DNA of 64,000 bases, taken from Serinicoccus profundi (lineage in GTDB: Bacteria > Actinomycetota > Actinomycetes > Actinomycetales > Dermatophilaceae). The notes beneath the pieces were generated by a model that saw nothing but the letters and a program-made list of their open reading frames with translations, did no database searches and was not told the DNA's origin. Of this stretch, positions 59,518 to 64,000 are shown piece by piece (the first letter of the stretch is position 1; each line of letters begins with the position of its first letter). Both the position numbers and the translations under genes were made by a program. The DNA lies in assembly GCF_008001015.1 (NCBI RefSeq), contig NZ_CP042862.1:124001-188000 (forward strand), in the 5' to 3' direction.

Positions 59518-60640
59518 TCAGGACCGTGGCTCCGGGCCCCCTTCGAGCGTCAGCTCCTCGCCCGCCACCGTGACCCCCTGCAGGCGCCACTGACGCGGCA
59601 GCACCCCCGACGGGTCGGTCCGCACGACCCCGCCCGGCACGTCGACCTCCAGCCCGACGGCGGCGGTCATGAGGACGCCGGCGGTCGCGGCCGACCACGC
59701 CTGCGGCCGGCATGACGCGGGGTAGGGCACCGCGGTGGACCCCAGGGGCTCACCGGAGGTGAGCTCCGGGAAGCGCCCGTCCACGGCCTGGGCCAGTCGC
59801 AGCAGCGCCTCGATGACGATGTCCGCCTCGGCCCGGTGACCGGTGGCGACCAGGCCGCGCAGCGCGATCGCGGTGTCGTGGGTCCAGACCGATCCGGTGT
59901 GGTAGCCGAGCGGGTTGTAGGCCGGGTTGTCCGCGGACAGCGTGGCCACGCCGAAGGGGGTGAGCAGGTCGGGTCGCATGAGCCGGCGGACGACGCGTGC
60001 CGACTCCTCCTCGGTGAGCAGGCCCGTCTCCAGGACGTGCCCCATGTTGGACCCGACGCCATCGACCGGGCGTCCGTCGCGGTCCAGCGCCATGGCGAGG
60101 TAGGCCTCCTCGCCCGAGCCGACCCAGAAGTGGTCGCGGACCCGACCGGCCAGGGCGTCCGCCCACGAGCGCCACCCGGCGGGGTCGCCCTCGCCGAGCG
60201 CCTCGAGGAGCCGGGCCGCGCCGCGGGCAGCTTCCACGGCATACCCCTGGGCCTCGAGCAGGGCGATGGGGGCCGGGGCGATGCTGCCGTCGGCGCGGCG
60301 CATGGCGTCGCCGGAGTCCTTCCACCCCTGGTTGGACAGGCCGTGCCCGGAGTCGTCGAGGTAGCGCAGCAGGCCGTCCGTGGACTGCGCGACGCTGCGC
60401 TCCATCCAGCCCAGCGCCGCCTGGAGGGTGGGGAGGAACTCGCGCAGGCCCTCGGTGGGCAGGCCGAACCGCCACGTGTCGTGCAGCAGGCAGATCCACA
60501 GCGGGGTGGCGTCGACCGTGCCGTAGTAGAGCGGCGGCAGCGCGATCTCGTGGTCCTCGAAGGAGGCGCGCCGCACCTCGTGCAGGATCTTGCCGACCTC
60601 CGCCGCGGTGGCCAGGTCGTGCGTCTCGCCGGTGAGGATG
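59518..60640 (-). pseudogene. amylo-alpha-1,6-glucosidase (glycogen debranching enzyme), 5'-truncated
   Basis: About 370 C-terminal residues of a debranching enzyme are left: VGKILHEVRRASFED, YYGTVDATPLWICLLHD, KDSGDAMRRADGSIAP, NPLGYHTGSVWTHDTAIALR and RPQAWSAATAGVLM. The N-terminal ~300 residues (including the debranching N-domain) are absent; upstream of about 60632 the frame runs into a 52-bp tandem repeat that translates to HAQASSPPQPPRAGRIGARA-type repeats. So the gene has no proper start. Probably a relic after deletion or rearrangement at the repeats; a misassembly at the repeat is the alternative. Confidence 0.82.
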
Positions 60641-60880
60641 GCTGCGCGTGCACCGATCCTTCCCGCCCGGGGTGGCTGGGGTGGTGAGGATGCCTGCGCG
60701 TGCACCGATCCTTCCCGCCCGGGGTGGCTGTGGTGGTGAGGATGGCTGCGCGTGCACCGATCCTTCCCGTGTGGGGTGGCACTTGTGGTGAGGATGGCTG
60801 CGCGTGCACCGATCCTTCCCGCCCGGGGTGGCTGTGGTGGTGAGGATGCCTGCGCGTGCACGGATCCTCCCCGCACCCCG
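60632..60880. repeat. tandem array, about five copies of a 52-bp unit
   Basis: The phrase GTGAGGATGGCTGCGCGTG starts at 60632, 60684, 60736, 60788 and 60840, an exact 52-base period, with few changes; the fourth linker (ACTTGTG) and the fifth copy differ most. It abuts the truncated end of the debranching gene. Of the 60641-61010 gap the rest holds a GGTATGCC octamer and a terminator hairpin, and no gene. Confidence 0.93.
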
Positions 60881-60921
60881 CACCCCGCGCTCCCGGCACG
60901 CTCCGCACCAGGTATGCCGAA

Positions 60922-60949
60922 GGGCCGCCACCCGGATGGGTGGCGGCCC
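60922..60949. terminator. perfect 12-bp hairpin terminator
   Basis: GGGCCGCCACCC at 60922-60933 pairs perfectly with GGGTGGCGGCCC at 60938-60949 around GGAT. It lies downstream of the minus-strand nucleotidase gene that ends at 61011, so it most likely terminates that transcript. Confidence 0.78.
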
Positions 60950-61010
60950 CTCGTGCGTTCAGACCGGGGTGCTCACCCGGCGCTGGTGGCGCCGGGTGTG
61001 ACCGCGTGCC

Positions 61011-63710
61011 TCACAGACCGTCGACGCGGCTCTCCGGAGCGGTGAGGTCCGGGTTGGCGCGCAGGTAGTCCACCAGGTTGGCGAGATCCTCCGGGCCGCC
61101 GACGAGGTTGGTGCCCTCGGTGAAGGCGGTGAAGCTGTCGCCGCCCTGCTGGAGGAAGTTGAGGGTCGAGACCCGGTAGGTCTGATCCATCTCCAGCGCC
61201 ACGCCGTCGAGCTGCATGTCGCTCACCTTGCTGCCCTCGGGCTGCTCGTCGTCCCACGTGTAGGTGAAGCCCTCGGAGACGCCGAGCGCGAGGTACTGAC
61301 GGCCGCGGTCCGGGACGAACTGCTGCTCCAGGACCGCCTTGATGTCGGCACCGGTCATGTCGATCGACACGAGGATGTTGCCGAACGGCATGACGTCGTA
61401 GGCCTCCTGGTAGGTGACCTCACCGGGCGCCTCCTCGTTGCTGATCTCGTCGACGAGCAAGCTGTCGCGCACGCCACCGACGTTCATGAAGGAGATCTGT
61501 GCGCCACCCTCGTCGTCACCGTCGGTGCCGTAGAGGATGGAGTCGGCGATGAGGTCGGCCATCGGGGTCTCGATGCCGCGGTCGCCACCGGCGTCACCGG
61601 TGATGTCCTCGACGACGGTGCCGACGACCTCGCCGCCGAGCACCTCGCCACGGGCGACCCACTTGTCGACGGCGGCAGCCATCTCCGGGTCGTCGTCGAT
61701 CGACTGGAGCACGAGGTTGTTGTCGGCGTAGGCCCGCTCGCGGATCACGTCACCGCTCTCGCGGGAGATGGTGAGCGCGGTCTCGGTCACCACCCGGCCG
61801 TACTGGTTGGCGCTGGTGACCAGGCGGTCGGCGCCGGACGGGTCGGGGATCGAGCAGACGTAGGGCTCGTGGGTGTGGCCGGTGACGACCGCGTCGATGG
61901 CGGGGTCGAGGTTCTCGGCGATCTCCACGACCGGGCCCGAGACGCCCTCGCACTCACGGTAGGTCCCGCTCTGGTAGCCGCCCTCGTGCAGCAGCACGAC
62001 GATCGACTCCACGCCCTGCTCGCGCAGTTCGGCGGCCTGGGCGTTGGCGGTCTCGACCTCGTCGAGGAACTCGACGCTGGCCACGCCACCGGGGCTGACT
62101 AGGGTGGGGGTCTCCTCCAGGGTCATCCCGATGAAGCCCACGTCGACATCGTCGACGGTGCGGACCTCGGTCGCCGGCAGGACGGACTCGCCGGACTCCT
62201 TGTCCACGACGTTGGCGGCGAGCCACTGGAAGTCGGCGCCGTCGTAGGGCTCCTCCTCGAAGCAGCCGCGCTCGGGGTGGCAGCCGCCGTTCTGCATCCG
62301 CAGCAGCTCCTCGACACCCTCGTCGAACTCGTGGTTGCCGACACCGGAGATGTCCAGCCCCGCGATCTCGAGGGTCTCGACCGACGGCTCGTCCTGGAAG
62401 AGGCCGGAGACGAAGGTCGACCCGCCGATGAGGTCACCCGCGGCGACCGTCAGCGACTGCTCGTCGAAGGAGCGGGTGCGCAGCGCATCCAGCGTGGAGC
62501 TGAGGTTGACCGCGCCGCCGACGAGGTTCTGGTCGGGGTCCTGCTCCTCGTCGAGCGTGCCGTCCTCCTCCTCGATGTGCCCGTGGTAGTCGTTGAACGA
62601 CAGCATCTGGACGACGAGCTCGTCGACCCAGAGCGGCAGCCAGGTGTTGAGCGGGGTGGCGACGCCGAGCTCGCTCAGCGCACCCTCCCCACCGAAGAGG
62701 ACGACGCCCTGAGGAGAGAGGCGGTCGAGCGCGGCGACGGTCGGCTCGGGCACGCTGTCCGCGCGGCTGAGCAGCAGCGGACCACCGTGGTATGCCGCGA
62801 GGGCGCCGCCGGTGAGCGCGTCCGGGTAGTTCTCGCCGCTGGCGACGTAGGCCACCGAGTCGAACTCGTAGGAGGCGGCGAGGGCGACGGCCGTCTCGTA
62901 GCGGTTGGCGCCGAAGACCCGGGTCGTGTCGGGGACCAGGGCGGTGACCGACTCGACGACCTCGTCGGAGACGGCGCCGGAGCCACCGAGGACGACCACG
63001 GACTGCGGCTGCAGCGCCTCGATCGCGTCGGCGGTGCTGGGGCGCAGGGTGTCCGGGTCGGTGAGCAGCATCGGTGCGCCGTCGCGCCCGGCGCGGGCTC
63101 CACCCGTGAGGGCGTCCGGGAAGTCGGTGCCGGTCGCGAGGTAGAGGACGGGCAGGCCGGTCGGGAAGAGGGAGGCGATCTCCGCGGAGGTGTCGTAGCG
63201 GTTCTCCCCGGAGATCCGCACCACCTCGGCGCCGAAGCTCTCAAGCTCGGCCTCGACGTCCGCGGAGATGGCGACGGTGCCACCCACGATGATGATCTGG
63301 CTCGGGGCGAGGTCGGTGAGTGCGGACGCGGTCGCGCCGGGCAGGGCGTCCTGCTTGGTGAGCAGCATGGGCACCGGCAGGCCGGCGCCGTCGGCGTCCG
63401 GACGGGCCATGCCACCGGCGGCACCGGCGGAGGTGGAGGGCATCTGCGCGCTCAGCGCGTCGGGGAAGACCTCGCCGGAGGCGACGACTATGGTGTCGGT
63501 CGCGTCCGCGGGGAAGGCGCGGGCGATCTCGGCGGCGGTCTCGTAGCGGTCGGTGCCCGCGATGCGGTGCACCTGGGTCGGGTCCTCGATCTCGGGGGCT
63601 GTCGGCAGGCTGGGCGCGCTCGTCGCGGCGACCGCTCCGCCACCGACGAGGGCGACCGCTGCGCCGACGGCCACGAGACCACGACGTGCGGAGGGGGTTC
63701 GGGGGGACAT
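61011..63710 (-). CDS. secreted protein with three cell-wall-binding repeats and a 5'-nucleotidase/metallophosphatase
   Basis: This 899-residue protein begins with a Sec signal (RRGLVAVGAAVALVGGGAVA). Residues about 45-345 hold three CWB2-type repeats, each with an R-[IV]-x-G-x-[ND]-RY-[ED]-T phrase: RIAGTDRYETA, RISGENRYDTS, VFGANRYETA. Residues about 368-640 are a calcineurin-like phosphatase domain with FNDYHGHI, GNHEFD and GHTHEPY metal ligands, followed by a 5'-nucleotidase C-terminal domain (about 690-860). It should hydrolyse extracellular nucleotides or cyclic nucleotides while bound to the wall. Start ATG 63710 has GAGGAG upstream. Confidence 0.92.
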   Translation of the reverse strand: MSPRTPSARRGLVAVGAAVALVGGGAVAATSAPSLPTAPEIEDPTQVHRIAGTDRYETAAEIARAFPADATDTIVVASGEVFPDALSAQMPSTSAGAAGGMARPDADGAGLPVPMLLTKQDALPGATASALTDLAPSQIIIVGGTVAISADVEAELESFGAEVVRISGENRYDTSAEIASLFPTGLPVLYLATGTDFPDALTGGARAGRDGAPMLLTDPDTLRPSTADAIEALQPQSVVVLGGSGAVSDEVVESVTALVPDTTRVFGANRYETAVALAASYEFDSVAYVASGENYPDALTGGALAAYHGGPLLLSRADSVPEPTVAALDRLSPQGVVLFGGEGALSELGVATPLNTWLPLWVDELVVQMLSFNDYHGHIEEEDGTLDEEQDPDQNLVGGAVNLSSTLDALRTRSFDEQSLTVAAGDLIGGSTFVSGLFQDEPSVETLEIAGLDISGVGNHEFDEGVEELLRMQNGGCHPERGCFEEEPYDGADFQWLAANVVDKESGESVLPATEVRTVDDVDVGFIGMTLEETPTLVSPGGVASVEFLDEVETANAQAAELREQGVESIVVLLHEGGYQSGTYRECEGVSGPVVEIAENLDPAIDAVVTGHTHEPYVCSIPDPSGADRLVTSANQYGRVVTETALTISRESGDVIRERAYADNNLVLQSIDDDPEMAAAVDKWVARGEVLGGEVVGTVVEDITGDAGGDRGIETPMADLIADSILYGTDGDDEGGAQISFMNVGGVRDSLLVDEISNEEAPGEVTYQEAYDVMPFGNILVSIDMTGADIKAVLEQQFVPDRGRQYLALGVSEGFTYTWDDEQPEGSKVSDMQLDGVALEMDQTYRVSTLNFLQQGGDSFTAFTEGTNLVGGPEDLANLVDYLRANPDLTAPESRVDGL

Positions 63711-64000
63711 GCGTTGAGTTCTCCTCGCGGGGGGATGTGCGTCGCGAACTCGTCACTGAGCCCGCCGGTAGCAACGTAGCCCATGGAGACCGTCCGTCAC
63801 CCGACGAAAAGGTCACGGTCCGGTGAACGCGGGCGGTCGGCCAGCCGCGGCCAGTGGGGCACGTGTAACGTATGTGGTTGTTGGGGTTCGTGGGGAAGTG
63901 CGCAGTCACGAGTTGGCAAAGATTGGCAGACGGGGGTACCGCGCACGAGGGGGCCGACGTAGGCTTCCGACCAGCGTCGAGTCCTACCTGCGGGTGGCGT
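63711..64000. other. intergenic region, no gene seen
   Basis: This 290-base stretch lies upstream of the nucleotidase gene and runs to the window end. It is less GC-rich than average. The direct repeat TTGGCA at 63913 and 63923 (10-base period) could be a regulatory site. No reading frame here looks coding. Confidence 0.5.

Overview
The window is very GC-rich (roughly 73% by eye), densely packed, and full of 4-base start/stop overlaps (ATGA, GTGA) and GTG starts. It carries actinobacterial families: DUF1023 hydrolase, WXG100-like small proteins, class E/F sortases, an RskA-type anti-sigma factor, and a sugar ABC importer with no ATPase of its own. I read it as chromosomal DNA of a high-GC actinomycete, probably in the order Micrococcales. 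I see no rRNA, tRNA, IS element, integrase, CRISPR array or prophage.

Layout. 1-2209: pxpABC 5-oxoprolinase. 2508-4058: ATP-dependent DNA ligase, followed by a C-rich tract and a six-copy 32-bp array. 4336-7397 and 9075-12005 (minus): two type-VII-secretion-associated operons on either side of an acyl-CoA ligase. 12170-19760: LacI regulator, sugar ABC importer, DUF3131/glycoamylase-like hydrolase and GH3 beta-glucosidase. 19866-21088: a DUF559 nuclease-like gene bracketed by hairpin repeats. 21142-22413: FAD oxidoreductase. 22630-27036: surface-polysaccharide operon (GT, WcbI, GT4-GT2 fusion). 27075-28439: amidase. 28701-31934: CHRD protein, sortase, CopD. 31969-32820: Fpg/Nei glycosylase. 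32858-39356: gamma-glutamylation operon, probably for ethanolamine, with a divergent FadR-type regulator. 39421-40563: FHA protein and a small protein. 40782-42419: DUF4397 protein and a second sortase. 42463-51237: two cyclopropane-fatty-acid-synthase-type methyltransferases, ECF sigma and anti-sigma, PPOX-like protein, DUF2177, TspO/MBR, FAD oxidoreductase, DUF1365, CPBP protease. 51241-55066: SDR, ROK kinase, PfkB kinase, class II aldolase. 55117-58543: OpuC-type osmolyte importer. 58554-59432: MerR/B12 photoreceptor-like regulator. 59518-60640: 5'-truncated debranching enzyme ending in a 52-bp repeat array. 61011-63710: secreted CWB2/5'-nucleotidase.

How the parts may work together. The MerR regulator keeps the W-x9-EH and His residues of the cobalamin photoreceptor CarH/LitR, and its own upstream region has three 11-bp-spaced repeats. 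Similar spaced repeats precede the PPOX and CPBP genes of the 43.8-51.2 kb block. That block (ECF sigma, CFA-type methyltransferases, FAD oxidoreductase, DUF1365, DUF2177, TspO) resembles light- and singlet-oxygen-induced lipid-modification loci, so I propose one light-stress module. The CHRD and DUF4397 genes share a promoter-like element (AATCC, 16 bases, then CGAAT or CGTAG).

Sequence integrity. Several genes are interrupted by single-site lesions: a 1-base insertion in the DUF1023 hydrolase (about 5457), a 1-base insertion in the FAD oxidoreductase (about 46927), an in-frame TAG in the second CFA-type gene (49597), a compensating frameshift pair in pfkB (53709/53789) and a C-terminal frameshift in the aldolase (about 54985). 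They may be assembly errors or real lesions. The most unusual genome-level signal is the octamer GGTATGCC/GGCATACC, with about 30 perfect copies on both strands and in all reading frames, even at the cost of rare ATA and TAT codons.
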